Positions 15,474 through 16,070 of a stretch of 16,070 nt of DNA are shown in pieces. The stretch spans positions 1 through 16,070 of the forward strand of contig QXZO01000124.1 in assembly GCA_009886305.1 (NCBI GenBank), read 5' to 3'. The position numbers and the translations under genes were made by a program. This DNA comes from Betaproteobacteria bacterium. Lineage in GTDB: Bacteria > Pseudomonadota > Gammaproteobacteria > Burkholderiales > Eutrophovitaceae. The notes below the pieces were generated by a model that saw only the letters and a list, made by a program, of their open reading frames with translations, was not told the DNA's origin and ran no database searches. Position 1 is the stretch's first letter. Each line of letters begins with the position of its first letter.

Positions 15474-16070
15474 ATGAATTACACGAATGATTTAATTGAC
15501 GAAATTAAAGCAGCGATTGTTTCCGTATTAACCGATATGGAAATCAAGTTCTCTGAACAAAGAATAATTTTAGAGCGCCCAAAGTCCAGTGACCATGGCG
15601 ATTATGCTTGCAATATCGCTATGCAGCTGGCTCGTGAACTAAAACAAAATCCTAGGGAAATTGCAACGCAGGTGACTGCAAAATTAGTCGAACACAAACG
15701 GATAAAAAAATCTGAAGTGGCTGGTCCAGGGTTCATTAATATATTTTTAAGTGACGAGTGTCACCAAAAAGTGATTTTTGATGTGCTCGAATCCAAATCG
15801 AACTTTGGGCGCAGTAATGTTGGAGAGGGTAAGCAGATCCAAGTTGAGTTTGTGTCGGCCAACCCAACTGGACCGCTTCACGTAGGTCACGGGCGCGGAG
15901 CCGCCTATGGCGCAAGTGTGGCTAATCTCCTTGATGCGGTTGGGTATCAGGTAACCAGAGAATATTACGTTAACGATGCTGGTCGTCAAATGGATATTTT
16001 GACGGTGTCAACATGGTTGCGTTACTTGGAGCTATTTGGGCATGATGTTTCCTTCCCCGTAAAAGGCTAT
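15474..16070 (+). CDS. argS: Arginyl-tRNA synthetase, 5' part only
   Basis: ArgS charges tRNA-Arg with arginine and belongs to the class I synthetases. The frame is open from the ATG at 15474 to the right edge, 199 codons of a protein usually near 560-590 residues. Residues 1 to about 90 fit the N-terminal Add1 tRNA-recognition domain, including SSDHGDYACNIAMQLAREL. The catalytic domain then begins with VEFVSANPTGPLHVGHGRGA (124-143), which contains the HIGH-type ATP-binding motif as HVGH at 136-139. YYVNDAGRQM follows at about 163-172 and is also typical of ArgS. An in-frame GTG at 15468 is an alternative start, adding two residues; a TAG at 15459-15461 blocks anything earlier. GAGTG at 15461-15465 is a weak ribosome binding site. 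A good promoter lies just upstream, so argS probably has its own transcription. Confidence 0.97.
   Translation, partial: MNYTNDLIDEIKAAIVSVLTDMEIKFSEQRIILERPKSSDHGDYACNIAMQLARELKQNPREIATQVTAKLVEHKRIKKSEVAGPGFINIFLSDECHQKVIFDVLESKSNFGRSNVGEGKQIQVEFVSANPTGPLHVGHGRGAAYGASVANLLDAVGYQVTREYYVNDAGRQMDILTVSTWLRYLELFGHDVSFPVKGY

Noticed and set aside
1..16070. A novel defence, mobile or biosynthetic system in the window
   Set aside because: All coding space is accounted for by well-known housekeeping genes with short gaps; no transposase, integrase, repeat array, tRNA-flanked insertion or unexplained gene was seen.

Overview
The window is a compact block of conserved bacterial housekeeping genes. Every gene is recognisable, and I see no mobile element, CRISPR array, RNA gene or foreign-looking cassette. 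By eye the base composition is moderately AT-rich (GC in the mid-40s per cent, not computed). The order aroK-aroB-dgt-gltB-gltD-hemE-priA, with mrcA divergent at the aroK end and argS after priA, is the arrangement I associate with Betaproteobacteria such as Burkholderiales or Methylophilales. In many Gammaproteobacteria a damX-type gene sits where dgt is here. A lower-GC betaproteobacterium is therefore the best guess, but this rests on gene order and general protein resemblance and not on a phylogeny.

Layout. Bases 1-500 hold the 3' half of hemB (porphobilinogen synthase, + strand), which runs off the left edge. Convergent with it, only 19 bases away, is mrcA (520-2790, - strand), a bifunctional class A penicillin-binding protein. 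A 157-base divergent spacer (2791-2947) separates mrcA from a tightly packed + strand series: aroK (2948-3520), aroB (3529-4620) and dgt (4623-5750), with gaps of 8 and 2 bases. After a 153-base leader with a perfect 10-bp inverted repeat come gltB (5904-10541) and gltD (10543-12021), 1 base apart. These are followed by hemE (12067-13131), priA (13218-15416) and the 5' part of argS (15474 to the right edge).

How the genes work together. AroK and AroB are two steps of the shikimate pathway to chorismate and aromatic amino acids. GltB and GltD form the two-subunit NADPH glutamate synthase (GOGAT) that completes ammonia assimilation. HemB and HemE are two steps of haem biosynthesis. Dgt hydrolyses dNTPs, PriA restarts stalled replication forks, ArgS charges tRNA-Arg, and MrcA builds peptidoglycan. 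The co-location is a conserved neighbourhood and not one pathway.

Novelty is low. The points worth a second look are the direct mrcA/aroK junction, where many relatives carry pilMNOPQ; the structured gltB leader; a proline in the PriA helicase motif VI where alanine is usual; a well-formed promoter placed unusually close to the argS start; and several weak or absent ribosome binding sites. I do not see a previously undescribed system here.
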